From JANXSD01 sp043758125 (GTDB lineage Bacteria > Bacteroidota > Bacteroidia > AKYH767-A > OLB10), in the NCBI GenBank assembly GCA_043758125.1, contig JAYVOC010000170.1, forward strand, positions 1 through 40,537: 40,537 nt of DNA, read 5' to 3'. The translations under genes and the position numbers were made by a program. Shown here in pieces: positions 17,040-26,155 of the stretch. The first letter of the stretch is position 1. Every line of letters begins with the position of its first letter. The notes under the pieces were generated by a model. It worked only from the letters and a program-made list of their open reading frames with translations, did no database searches and had not been told where the DNA came from.

Positions 17040-17438
17040 TTAAACTATCGGTGGGCGAAATACAGAAGATCGAAAATTAGAATAATAAATTCTTACTTGA
17101 AAAGTTGGAAGATCTTCTTTTGAAACTAAACATACTTCCGTATCAACGATAAATTTTTTTGTTAAAAAATAATTTTGCGCTTGATGATGATACTGTAGCG
17201 AAGTATGTGACTTTTGTAGATCTCCTTTATTGTGGTTGTCGATTAAACAATCAAAATTGATAAGGTGATCAGTAAGAAAATCGATCCCTGTCATATCATG
17301 ATCTTCTGTTGCTTTGCAATGATCATACATTTCCTTTAATTCAGTCAACGATGAAAAATCACCTTGGGGCAAACAGAGATTACCAATTAGATAATACGTT
17401 AGTAGAAATATAGAAGTGAATCGTATCAATATATACAT
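17040..17438 (-). CDS. Small conserved secreted protein of unknown function
   Basis: 132 residues. The N-terminus looks like a signal segment (hydrophobic 3-19, then GNLCLPQGDFS). The mature part is rich in His, Asp and Tyr (MYDHCKATEDHDMTGIDFL, HLINFDCLIDNHNKGD, SLQYHHQAQNYF) and ends with SVFRPPIV. I recall Bacteroidota proteins with the same layout (a CKATEDxDMTPIDFLTDHL-like block and a VFRPPI end), so it is probably a real gene. No function is known. The His/Asp/Cys content would suit metal handling in the periplasm, but this is a guess. It lies 68 bp upstream of the PepSY-like gene on the same strand. Confidence 0.62.
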   Translation of the reverse strand: MYILIRFTSIFLLTYYLIGNLCLPQGDFSSLTELKEMYDHCKATEDHDMTGIDFLTDHLINFDCLIDNHNKGDLQKSHTSLQYHHQAQNYFLTKKFIVDTEVCLVSKEDLPTFQVRIYYSNFRSSVFRPPIV

Positions 17439-17598
17439 TTAAACTACGAAAATACGCAATTATTGCGATTAAAAAACAATGATATGAAAGTTAAATTTCA
17501 GTTACCATCCTTTCAAAAGCTATTGGTTGTAAGAACTATTATTCATACTAGATGAGGCATTATTTACTCAATAAAACATTCGTTATTCAATCATAAAA

Positions 17599-17631
17599 AA
17601 AGGACTAACCCTCAATGAGAATTAGTCCTTT
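17599..17631 (-). terminator. Terminator after the S46 peptidase gene
   Basis: A 10-bp stem (AAAGGACTAA at 17599-17608 with TTAGTCCTTT at 17622-17631) is followed on the minus strand by a T tract. It lies 20 bp beyond the stop of the S46 peptidase. The rest of the 17439-17650 gap shows no recognisable feature. Confidence 0.8.
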
Positions 17632-17650
17632 GAAATATAACCTACAATTA

Positions 17651-19807
17651 TTAATGCATTATTTTAAGTTCGTTAAGAAGATATCCAGCACCAGCATATT
17701 TATCAATAACCCATAAAACATATCGTACATCTGCGCAAATTGTTCGCTTATAATTTGGATCGTAGGAGATGTCACCCGACATAGCTTCCCAATTTCCATC
17801 AAAGGCTAACCCGATCAATTCTCCTTTTCCATTTATCACTGGGCTGCCCGAATTACCTCCTGTAATATCATTCGTAGTAATGAAATCAATTTTTAAAACA
17901 CCATTTTGTCCATAGTTTCCATAATCCTTTTTCTTATAAAGATCCACCATTCTGTCTGATAAATTAAATTCATCATTTGATTTATCCATCTTATCCATCA
18001 ATCCATCCATTGTTGTATAATAATTATAATAGACAGCATCACTGGGATAATAATCTTCAACCTTTCCATAACTAACACGCATCGTACCATTCGCATCTGG
18101 ATAAAACTTTTTATCAGGACTCATCAAACGTAACCCTTCAACATAGAACCTCATATTTTTATCGATGATGTTTTGCTGTGTTCTTATATTTCCGCGAATC
18201 GTTGCAATGTAATGCGTATAAATTTCAGAAATTAAAGCGTATGCCGGATCCCTTTTCAATTCTTTTAAACTTGGTTTTTCAAGAAACTTTTTTACAAAAG
18301 TTTCATTCGTAAATAAACTATGTTTAAAAATATTATCAGCTACCTTATTCATATCTCCATCATACTTGCTTACAATCTTAATGAAGTAGGGAGCTTGCTG
18401 ACTAACAGAAACATCTTTATTATACATATCTAACAAACCAGCAACTATTTTTTTATCTGTGTTAACACTGTACTCGGAAAAATAATCTTCACTTGCTTTT
18501 AACAGAGGAATAACAGCTTTTTTAATGTCTTCTTCTTTGGCATCTTTATTTTCCAAAATCTTTGCTAATCCAGAAAAACTATATGCGTAAGGAAGAATCT
18601 CCGTTCCCATAACAGCTTCTTGAAAATATACTTTTGCGATGTTAAACTTCATCATTTCAGAATAAGCATTCGTAAGGTTTGAAGTTACATTTCCGTAATG
18701 TTGCTTTAACTCCGTTGTAGTATTTGCCCATGTATTAAAATCTTTTTCTTGTGCTTCCTTTTGATCAACAACATGCATGCGTTTTAAACCTTTTGTTGCT
18801 CCAATAAAATATTTCCAATAATTACTTACGCGCGCATACTTGGATGCATACATGATGCGAACAGTATCAACCGCTTCCATTTCTTTCTTCATCAAATCTA
18901 ATTTCAGTGTGCGAATTTTTACTGTTGCAGGATTACTTTGTTCTATATCCATCCTCACACCATTCGATGCACGATAACGATCTGTTCTTCCTGGATATCC
19001 TAAAATCATAGTGAAATCATCTTTATTTACTCCAGCAAGACTGACAGGTAAAAAATGCTTTGGCTTAAATGGAATATTATCTTTCGAATATTCAGCAGGC
19101 TTTCCATCTGGCGACATATACACGCGAAAAACAGAGAAATCTCCAGTATGACGAGGCCACATCCAGTTATCAGTATCGGCTCCATAATTACCAATTGCTT
19201 TTGGTGGTGCGCCAACAAGTCGAACATCTTTGAATACTTCATACACGAACATGTAAAATTCATTGCCTTGCAAAAATGATTTTACATCCACACGGTAACG
19301 ACCCTTTTCAGAATTTTCTTCTTGTAGTTGTTTTGTTGCCTTAGCAAATACCTCCATTCTTGTTGGTTCACTCATCGTATCAATCATCATCGATTTAATG
19401 CGAGTTGTTACATCATCCATTCGAATAAGAAATGATGCAGTTAGGCCAGGGTTCGTAAGCTCTTCACTCTTATTCATTGCCCAAAAACCATTTGTGATAT
19501 AATCGTGTGCTTCTGTACTGTGATTCTGAACATAATCGAAACCGCAATGATGATTCGTAAATAATAACCCTTGTTCAGAAACCATTTCTCCAGTACAAAA
19601 ACCTCCAAAAGAAACAATCGCATCTTTAAGTGAAGAGTTATTGATACTGTAAATTTCCTCTGCAGTTAATTTTAATCCAGCCTTCTGCATATCTGTTTCA
19701 TTCAATCGTTTGATAAGCATAGGAAGCCACATTCCTTCATCGGCAAGGCTCATCTGCGAAGCACATAAACCAATTAATATAATGATTGAAGCAATTCTTT
19801 TTAACAT
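17651..19807 (-). CDS. S46 family dipeptidyl peptidase (DPP7-like)
   Basis: 718 residues, exported by a signal peptide (hydrophobic 5-20). S46 enzymes remove dipeptides from the N-terminus of peptides in the periplasm, feeding amino-acid uptake. The chymotrypsin-like triad is visible: H87 in TNHHCGF, D223 in RHTGDFS, and S653 in TGGNSGSPV. The helical cap domain fills about 270-570. The S1-pocket position 18 residues after the catalytic Ser is Gly671 (AFDGNWE). In the family Gly here marks DPP7-like enzymes (hydrophobic P1) and Arg marks DPP11 (Asp/Glu at P1), so a DPP7-like preference is inferred. Single-gene unit with its own terminator. Confidence 0.94.
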   Translation of the reverse strand: MLKRIASIIILIGLCASQMSLADEGMWLPMLIKRLNETDMQKAGLKLTAEEIYSINNSSLKDAIVSFGGFCTGEMVSEQGLLFTNHHCGFDYVQNHSTEAHDYITNGFWAMNKSEELTNPGLTASFLIRMDDVTTRIKSMMIDTMSEPTRMEVFAKATKQLQEENSEKGRYRVDVKSFLQGNEFYMFVYEVFKDVRLVGAPPKAIGNYGADTDNWMWPRHTGDFSVFRVYMSPDGKPAEYSKDNIPFKPKHFLPVSLAGVNKDDFTMILGYPGRTDRYRASNGVRMDIEQSNPATVKIRTLKLDLMKKEMEAVDTVRIMYASKYARVSNYWKYFIGATKGLKRMHVVDQKEAQEKDFNTWANTTTELKQHYGNVTSNLTNAYSEMMKFNIAKVYFQEAVMGTEILPYAYSFSGLAKILENKDAKEEDIKKAVIPLLKASEDYFSEYSVNTDKKIVAGLLDMYNKDVSVSQQAPYFIKIVSKYDGDMNKVADNIFKHSLFTNETFVKKFLEKPSLKELKRDPAYALISEIYTHYIATIRGNIRTQQNIIDKNMRFYVEGLRLMSPDKKFYPDANGTMRVSYGKVEDYYPSDAVYYNYYTTMDGLMDKMDKSNDEFNLSDRMVDLYKKKDYGNYGQNGVLKIDFITTNDITGGNSGSPVINGKGELIGLAFDGNWEAMSGDISYDPNYKRTICADVRYVLWVIDKYAGAGYLLNELKIMH

Positions 19808-19955
19808 GATTTATTTTGTATAATTTTCAATAACAAAGGAAGTGAATATATTCTTTGACTTTTTAATTTTCGTCGAGTGAATTCTTGTATTCGTCTAATA
19901 GTTTATATAATAATGACGAATACTCTTGGATCCATAATTTTTATTGGCATAAAAA

Positions 19956-19981
19956 AAACGGATCCTTTTCAGAAACCGTTT
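19956..19981 (-). terminator. Probable terminator after the nucleoside transporter gene
   Basis: A short stem (AAACGG / CCGTTT) follows the transporter stop on the minus strand and runs into eight T residues. The stem is only 6 bp, so this is a weaker call. Confidence 0.5.
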
Positions 19982-20000
19982 ATGATTTTTTTTAGTTTAG

Positions 20001-21263
20001 TTACATCAATATCCCAGCAATGGTAGCAGATAAATAAGAGGCGAGTGTTCCGCAAAGAAGTGCTTTCATCCCAAGCTTTGCGAGATCTGCTCTACGCGTT
20101 GGCGCTATTTCACCAATACCTCCAATTTGCATTCCTACACTCGAGAAATTTGCGAAACCACAAATTGCAATAGAAACAATAAGCAATCCTTTTTCAGTAA
20201 TGATAGGAACAGTTTTATGCGCAAGATTTTGAAATGCAACGAACTCGTTAATCGAAAGTTTTTGTCCGAGCAATGTTGCAACGCCATTCACATCAGCAGA
20301 TGGAACGCCCATCGACCAAGCAAGTGGGTAAAATAATTTTCCGAAGATCCAGTTAAGTGTTAGATCAAATGATGGATTGAAGATATGTCCAACAGCAGTT
20401 AACATCCAATCAACCATCGCGATTAAAGCAATAAAACCAATCAACATTGCAATCACATTCATTGCAATTTTAAATCCATCACCAGCACCATGAGAAATCG
20501 CATCAACAGCATTTATATATGGACTTTTCACTTCTAGTTTTACTTTACCCATCGTCTCGCTTACTTTTGTTTCAGGAAAAACAATTTTAGAAATTACTAA
20601 TGCGCCAGGTGCTGCCATCAAACTTGCGGCAATTAATTTAGGAGCTAAATCCATTCCTGCCTGTGCCCCCATATTTACGTACACAACTAAAATTCCTCCC
20701 GCGATACAAGCTAAACTTCCACTCATACTTGCAAGCAATTCGCTTTGTGTCATAGTTGGAAGATATGGGCGAATCATTACTTGAGCTTCTACTTGTCCAA
20801 CGAATGCACTCGCAACATTACTCAAGGCTTCTGCACCACTCACGCGCATTACAAAATTCATTGCGCGTGCAATTACTGAAACCACTCGTTGCATCACTCC
20901 AAAGTGATATAAGATAGCAACGAGAACGCAAACAAGAATTATAGTTGATGTTACATTAAACGCAAAAACAAAACCACCATTAATATAATTTCCAATAGTT
21001 CCATCAAATTTAGAAACGGCAATTCCTCCATAAACAAAAGACGCTCCTTGTCGGGCAAACTGCTCAATTTTTTCCATGCCATGACCTAATTTTTGAAAAA
21101 AAGCAGTGACAGGCGGTATTTTTAATACGAGAATAGCAATGAGTAATTGCAACCCTACACCACTCAAAACAAGACGATAATTTATTGCCTTTCGATTATT
21201 TGAAGCTAAGTACGCAATTCCAAAGATCAGTGCGATACCTATGAGTCCGGTAAATCTTTCCAT
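20001..21263 (-). CDS. CNT/NupC-family concentrative nucleoside transporter
   Basis: 420 residues, inner membrane, cation-coupled nucleoside uptake. Family signs: N-terminal helices, GMEKIEQFARQGASFVYG (62-79), LYHFGVMQRVV, then SGAEALSNVASAFVGQVEAQ, which contains the conserved G-Q-x-E-A substrate/Na+ segment, PYLPTMTQSEL, and IVFPETKVSE. The C-terminal part has GFANFSSVGMQIGGIGE, also typical. About eight to ten helices with two re-entrant loops are expected. Both flanking genes are in separate units. Whether it prefers purines or pyrimidines cannot be told. Confidence 0.94.
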   Translation of the reverse strand: MERFTGLIGIALIFGIAYLASNNRKAINYRLVLSGVGLQLLIAILVLKIPPVTAFFQKLGHGMEKIEQFARQGASFVYGGIAVSKFDGTIGNYINGGFVFAFNVTSTIILVCVLVAILYHFGVMQRVVSVIARAMNFVMRVSGAEALSNVASAFVGQVEAQVMIRPYLPTMTQSELLASMSGSLACIAGGILVVYVNMGAQAGMDLAPKLIAASLMAAPGALVISKIVFPETKVSETMGKVKLEVKSPYINAVDAISHGAGDGFKIAMNVIAMLIGFIALIAMVDWMLTAVGHIFNPSFDLTLNWIFGKLFYPLAWSMGVPSADVNGVATLLGQKLSINEFVAFQNLAHKTVPIITEKGLLIVSIAICGFANFSSVGMQIGGIGEIAPTRRADLAKLGMKALLCGTLASYLSATIAGILM

Positions 21264-21615
21264 AATGATTTTTAAGGTGAGTTTTAAGGATTAACTCTAC
21301 GAATATACGTTTCTAAATAATATGATCGATTTAAGTGCTAATTCATTTACCACATCACTCCTAAAATGCTTCCCTATTTTGTTTTATCCCAATAAAATTG
21401 CTACTCCATTACTTGCCGCTTTTGTTTTTTAGAATGATGACTATCCTCGATCAATTTTATTTCAAAAAAACGTGATAAATTTGATTGTCTCTTTTTGTTT
21501 CTGTTTCAAAATCATTAAGAATTTGAAACCAATATGAATTTACTATCTTACGAAAATAAATTAGTACACTTCGTTCAAATATCAAACAACACGATTCAAA
21601 ATACCCGTCAAAAAA
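21264..21615. promoter_or_regulatory. Divergent intergenic region with a candidate -7 box at 21476-21483 (+)
   Basis: This 352-bp gap separates the nucleoside transporter (minus) from the sensor kinase (plus). TAAATTTG at 21476-21483 matches the Bacteroidota -7 consensus on the plus strand and would give a leader of about 125 nt for the kinase. No clean -33 box is seen. Small open frames inside the gap are not supported as genes. Nothing else is recognised. Confidence 0.35.
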
Positions 21616-23388
21616 ATGTGTATATTAAAAAGAATATTTCTCCTGTATTTTATTTTACATTTTTCTTCTGCCAATGCAAGTGTACTCGACAGTTTAATGA
21701 AAACTGGTACCGATTTGTATTTACACGGTGAATTTAAAAAATCAACGACCTATTTTTCCAATAGTATTGAACTTGCAAAAAAAGAAAATAATAAAAAAGA
21801 ACTTTCAAATGCTTATAATAATTTAGGAAATGCGCTATCTAAGATCGGAGAATCCGTAAATGCGTTGAAGTATTACCAGTTATCTATTTCAATTGCTGAA
21901 GCGAATAACGACCAGGAACGTATCGCAAAAACGACAAAAAATATCGGAACACTTTATTCCGAACAAAAAGATTTTGTTACTGCACTTAGGTATTTTGAGT
22001 CGGCTTCTACATTAGCAGTTAAGCTAAACGATTCCATCTTAATTGCTGATTGCTTAAACAATCAAGGGGTTGTTTACGAACAACAAAGTAAATACGACAA
22101 AGCTGTGGAAGTATACACTAGAGCGTTAGAAATATATACTGCAAAAAATGAAGAAGGGAAAATTTCAATGTCGCTAAATAATCTTGCAATTGTATATAAA
22201 TATTTAAAAAACTATCCTCAATCTATAAAATATTACGAACAAGCTTTAGCTTTATCCATTAAGCAGGATGACAAATTTATCATCGCTGCTACCATGAATA
22301 ACTTAGGAAACGTATATGCACTTACTGGCGACTATAATCGTTCGCTAAGTCTTTGTCAGGATGCATTGAAAAAATCAAAGGAAATTAATGCTACAGAAAT
22401 TATTATTGAAACCTACGATGGTATTTCAATAGCTTACGAAAAATTAAAAAACTATCCTGAAGCGATTGCTTTTAGAAAGCTCTATGAAGAAGAAAAGTTT
22501 AATTTTATTAGTAGTGAACGTTCTGGTCAGTTAGCAGAATTAAAAACGAAATATGAATCCGACAAACAGCTAGATGAAATTGCATTATTGAAAAAAGATG
22601 AGACGATAAAAAATCTTTCCATCCGCGAGCAAGACATTAAAATTCAAAAGCGAAATTATTTACTAGCACTTAGTATTTTACTCATATTTATGATTGCTGG
22701 AATAGCGTATCAATGGAATAAGAGTTATCTATTAAAAAGTAAAATTGCACAACAGCAGGCAGTTAAAGAATCTGAAGAAAATGAACGTATTCGTATTGCA
22801 AAAGACATTCATGACGAATTAGGATCAGGATTAACAAAAATCAATTTCTTATCGGAAACAGTTTTAAAAAATTCTAATGAAAATATAAAATCTAAACTCA
22901 ATACTATTTCTGAAACGTCTAAAAATTTAATCGATAATATGCGCGACCTTATTTGGGCATTAAACCCTGATAATAGTACGCTAGACAATCTTATTGTTCG
23001 TATTCGGGAATACACTACAGACTATTTAGAAGAATTTCCTATTGAACTTACGAATGATTATCCAGATGTTATAGCAGATTCACAAATTTTAAAAGAAAGT
23101 CATCGTAATATTTTTATGGCAGTGAAAGAAATATTAAATAATGTAGTGAAGCATTCAGGTGCGACTAGTGTTTCTATTAAAGTAAATATTGAAAAAGATA
23201 TGCTCAACATTTCAATTAATGATAATGGTAATGGTTTTGAATCAGAGAACTCCTTTTCAGGAAATGGAATTAAAAATATGAAGCATAGAATTAGTATTTC
23301 TGGAGGAAGAATTGATATTGAAAGTGCAATTGAAAAAGGGACAACATTAAAGATGATTATTCCCCTTGCAAATATTAGAAAATCATAA
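21616..23388 (+). CDS. TPR-containing sensor histidine kinase (HisKA_3/NarX type)
   Basis: 590 residues. A signal-like N-terminus (hydrophobic 6-16) leads to about six TPR repeats in the periplasmic part (roughly 30-290; NNLGNALSKIGES, NNQGVVYEQQSKYDKA and NNLGNVYALTGDY are repeat cores). A coiled coil follows (300-345), then one membrane helix (348-366) and the cytoplasmic kinase. The phosphorylated His is H399 in KDIHDELGSG. The N box is E505 and N509, D536-G540 (DNGNG) is the G1 box, and GNGIKNM is G2. Class: HisKA_3 kinases that pair with LuxR-type regulators, here encoded 52 bp downstream. The signal sensed is unknown. It probably binds a peptide or protein partner through the TPR array. 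Confidence 0.92.
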   Translation: MCILKRIFLLYFILHFSSANASVLDSLMKTGTDLYLHGEFKKSTTYFSNSIELAKKENNKKELSNAYNNLGNALSKIGESVNALKYYQLSISIAEANNDQERIAKTTKNIGTLYSEQKDFVTALRYFESASTLAVKLNDSILIADCLNNQGVVYEQQSKYDKAVEVYTRALEIYTAKNEEGKISMSLNNLAIVYKYLKNYPQSIKYYEQALALSIKQDDKFIIAATMNNLGNVYALTGDYNRSLSLCQDALKKSKEINATEIIIETYDGISIAYEKLKNYPEAIAFRKLYEEEKFNFISSERSGQLAELKTKYESDKQLDEIALLKKDETIKNLSIREQDIKIQKRNYLLALSILLIFMIAGIAYQWNKSYLLKSKIAQQQAVKESEENERIRIAKDIHDELGSGLTKINFLSETVLKNSNENIKSKLNTISETSKNLIDNMRDLIWALNPDNSTLDNLIVRIREYTTDYLEEFPIELTNDYPDVIADSQILKESHRNIFMAVKEILNNVVKHSGATSVSIKVNIEKDMLNISINDNGNGFESENSFSGNGIKNMKHRISISGGRIDIESAIEKGTTLKMIIPLANIRKS

Positions 23389-23440
23389 ATACTACTATTG
23401 TAGTATAGTGAATTCAAAACAGGAACGTAATTTTGATGAC

Positions 23441-24070
23441 ATGGAAATAAAAGTTGGTATCATAGAAGATGAGAGGCAAATTCGAGAAAGTCTTGTGGCA
23501 CTTATAAACGGAAGTGAGGGGTTTTCTTGTTGTCATGTTTTTGAAACCGCTGAGAAGGCTGTTTTAGAGATTCCACTATTAAATTTAGATGTGGTTTTAG
23601 CGGATATTCATTTACCAGGCAAGACAGGAATTGAGGCAGTAACATTATTAAAACCTCTCTGCCCTGAAACACAATTCCTGATGTGTACTTCGTTTGAAGA
23701 TACAGAATCTGTTTTCAACGCGCTAAAAGCTGGTGCAAGTGGTTACATCACTAAAACAACTCAACCTTCTAAGTTATTAGATGCTATTACTGATCTGCAT
23801 CATGGTGGATCACCAATGAGTAGCCATATCGCCAGAAAGATTGTCAGTTCCTTTCAAGTTAAAGAAGTAAATATTGAGTTACAAAAACTTTCTACAAGAG
23901 AAAAAGAAATGCTTGAAGCACTTTCCAAAGGATTACGTTACAAAGAAATTTCAGATAAATTTTTTATAAGCACAGAAACAGTAAGAAAACACATTCGTAA
24001 TATTTACGAAAAACTACAAGTGAATTCACGTACTGATGCGTTGAATAAAATCTATGGGCAAAAGGCTTAA
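23441..24070 (+). CDS. LuxR/NarL-type response regulator
   Basis: 209 residues from the ATG at 23441. The frame extends to 23366, but that would overlap the kinase and place 25 odd residues before the receiver domain. Receiver domain 1-120: acidic E9-D10, phosphorylation site D55 (LADIHLPG), then CTSFED and YITKTT with the conserved Lys. The C-terminal LuxR helix-turn-helix is at about 147-205 (LSTREKEMLEALSKGL, then ISTETVRKHIRNIYEKL). It is the partner of the TPR kinase just upstream. Its targets may include the secreted-protein gene that follows, but this is inference from position only. Confidence 0.93.
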   Translation: MEIKVGIIEDERQIRESLVALINGSEGFSCCHVFETAEKAVLEIPLLNLDVVLADIHLPGKTGIEAVTLLKPLCPETQFLMCTSFEDTESVFNALKAGASGYITKTTQPSKLLDAITDLHHGGSPMSSHIARKIVSSFQVKEVNIELQKLSTREKEMLEALSKGLRYKEISDKFFISTETVRKHIRNIYEKLQVNSRTDALNKIYGQKA

Positions 24071-24178
24071 GCAAGAATATTTTTTTGTCAGCATTGTTCC
24101 AATCAACTTTATAAGTAATTTTAAAAAAATATTTTTGCGCTTTCAATTTTACTTGTATTAATTACTACTAAAGTGTAA

Positions 24179-24209
24179 TTGATCTTGATATTTTGCAGTA
24201 GTAATTTTG
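24179..24209 (+). promoter_or_regulatory. Bacteroidota-type promoter (TTG-N20-TAATTTTG)
   Basis: TTG at 24179-24181 and TAATTTTG at 24202-24209 are 20 nt apart, which matches the Bacteroidota -33/-7 consensus. The expected start near 24216 gives a leader of about 38 nt for the secreted protein at 24254. This is the best promoter in the window. Confidence 0.6.
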
Positions 24210-24253
24210 AAAAATCAAACTACAGATAAACCTTCTTACATTCAAAAAAAATT

Positions 24254-25888
24254 ATGAAAAAACCGTTAGCAAAAATTAGATTCTTGATTGCATTAGTAGC
24301 TTTTATTGCTTTCAATGCACAAGCTCAAGAAGTTAAGGAAGTAATTCAGCCATTATCTAAAAAAGCATACAAAGGATTTATGTACGATACAGATAAAGAT
24401 GCTGATGGGAATATTAAAGTTACTTATGTTATGCGTGGAGAAAAAAAAGATGAGCAAGACAATTATGAAGAATATAGTTTCGATAACTCACTGAAATTTT
24501 TATCAACAAAGGATGTCCAAGTAAAAAAAGAGCCGCATGCCGACATTGAAAAAACATACTATTCTGCGAGTGTAGGTGGCACATCCTCTTTCGATGTGCT
24601 TAGCATGAAATTAAAACTTTCGAAACAAGTACAACAACGAACATGGAACTATAAAACTTCCCGTTATATGATCAAAAAAATAGTCTCTAACGAAACTATT
24701 AAAGCTAGAAATGATAATGGAAGAGTGTATGTTGGTTATGCATCGTATCAATCAGAAGATCCAAACAAAAGTGGCGTTCAAGTGATTGCAAAAATTGATT
24801 CGAAAGAAAAAAATCAAGCTGATAAATTTTATATTCTCCTTTTTGATGATAAACTGGAATTAAAGGAAAATCCAATTGACCTTACTGGTGCTTACTCATT
24901 AGTATTTTGCGACCAATTGCCAAATGAAAATACAGTAATGGTATTTGCACCTTCAAAAGGAAATGGTGACGCGAATAATTATGTTTATTTTCAATATGAT
25001 ATAGAAGGCAATTTAAAAACAAAGGTTGAATTTAAAAGTCCCTCGAATGCAATGCTTTTAACAGCTGTATTTGAGAACAAGGGAAATATTTATTTCAGCG
25101 GTAGCTCTACTAAATCAACCGAGAATTATGCTCAAGTATTCGGTGAGTATGCTCCGATTTATAATCCTGGATTTTATGAAGGTGGTGATAATCGCTATGA
25201 TGCTAAATGGCAGAAATTAGCCAATGAAAAAATGGATAACTTTCATCTTCTAAAATTTACCGACAATAAATTAATCTTCGCATCAACAACTCCTATCAGC
25301 GAATTCAAAAGCAAATTCAAAACCTCACCCACCGACAAAGGTTCTGATCCGTACAAAGGAAAAAAGTTTCATGTCGAGCAATTTTATGTTACAAATGATG
25401 AAGATTATTTAATCGCTGGTCAGTTGAAAGATCGTGTTAAACTCGGAGAAAGTTCAGTAACTGCTTATGAAGACATTATTTGTTTTCAATTTGATAAAAC
25501 GGGAAAATTAAAAGCACAATATGGCGTTAACAAAATGAACAACGATAAGAAGAGTGAGATATTTGAAATGATGCAACACTTCTATCCATCGTCTGATGGG
25601 AAAAGTGTTTATTGGGAGGTTCTAGAGGTAAAAGGAACAAAAGGATACGCCTCATTTATGGATGCTTATAATGGACGAGAAACATTTCATGCTTTATTTT
25701 TTCCACGTATCTCCAAAGTTGATTTAACAACTTCTACGCTGAGTTCTTTTAAAGTTCTTGGCGATGAAAAATTCTATCTAAGAAAAGATTTCCCAGGATC
25801 GTATGATGAAAAAGATAAATCAATAACTTACTTCGGTCACGATGAAGACTATAAAAAAATGTGGATCGGAAAAGCAATTTTGCAATAA
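24254..25888 (+). CDS. Secreted protein of unknown function
   Basis: 544 residues with a clear signal peptide (MKKPLAK, hydrophobic 10-22, cleavage near AQA-Q). I do not recognise a domain. The mature part alternates short beta-strand-like hydrophobic segments with loops (FYILLFDDKLELKENPIDL, NYVYFQYDIEGNLKTKVEF, NIYFSGSSTKSTENYAQVF, YLIAGQLKDRVKLGESSVT), a pattern compatible with a beta-propeller, but no repeat motif is firm. There is no C-terminal T9SS sorting domain, so it is probably periplasmic or anchored by other means. It has its own promoter and a strong bidirectional terminator, and lies after a two-component pair. Confidence 0.75.
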   Translation: MKKPLAKIRFLIALVAFIAFNAQAQEVKEVIQPLSKKAYKGFMYDTDKDADGNIKVTYVMRGEKKDEQDNYEEYSFDNSLKFLSTKDVQVKKEPHADIEKTYYSASVGGTSSFDVLSMKLKLSKQVQQRTWNYKTSRYMIKKIVSNETIKARNDNGRVYVGYASYQSEDPNKSGVQVIAKIDSKEKNQADKFYILLFDDKLELKENPIDLTGAYSLVFCDQLPNENTVMVFAPSKGNGDANNYVYFQYDIEGNLKTKVEFKSPSNAMLLTAVFENKGNIYFSGSSTKSTENYAQVFGEYAPIYNPGFYEGGDNRYDAKWQKLANEKMDNFHLLKFTDNKLIFASTTPISEFKSKFKTSPTDKGSDPYKGKKFHVEQFYVTNDEDYLIAGQLKDRVKLGESSVTAYEDIICFQFDKTGKLKAQYGVNKMNNDKKSEIFEMMQHFYPSSDGKSVYWEVLEVKGTKGYASFMDAYNGRETFHALFFPRISKVDLTTSTLSSFKVLGDEKFYLRKDFPGSYDEKDKSITYFGHDEDYKKMWIGKAILQ

Positions 25889-26072
25889 TGATTTCATAGT
25901 TTTCATAATCCAAATAAACATAAAAAAGCTCAGCAATACTATTTTTTATAGTAACACTAATTTGAAAACTAATTCTTTGATTGCAAACAAATTTGCCGTT
26001 ATAAAATTTTCTAAAAATTTTATAAGAAAAAACTTTGCAGCGTTTTGAATTAATCCACAAACATATTAGAAC

Positions 26073-26108
26073 AAAAAAAGTGGTTTCAGAAATGAAACCA
26101 CTTTTTTT
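26073..26108. terminator. Strong bidirectional terminator
   Basis: A 15-bp stem (A7-GTGGTTTC at 26073-26087 with GAAACCAC-T7 at 26094-26108) and a 6-nt loop lie between two convergent genes, the secreted protein (plus) and infB (minus). Both strands end in seven T residues. Confidence 0.9.
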
Positions 26109-26116
26109 ATATCCTA

Positions 26117-26154
26117 AATTCTAATTCTAATTCTAATTCTTAATTCTTAATTCT
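26117..26154. repeat. Short tandem repeat (AATTCT)n next to the infB stop
   Basis: Four perfect AATTCT hexamers (26117-26140) continue as two TAATTCT heptamers (26141-26154) and end one base before the infB stop. Copy number may vary by slippage. A related AATYCGT array is seen at 32667-32700. Confidence 0.8.
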
Positions 26155-26155
26155 T

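Noticed and set aside
21534..21731. 65-codon open frame before the TPR kinase
   Set aside because: It overlaps the kinase start in another frame and has no signal, domain or conserved look.
23366..23440. Longer response-regulator start at 23366
   Set aside because: It overlaps the kinase end and adds residues unlike any receiver domain start.
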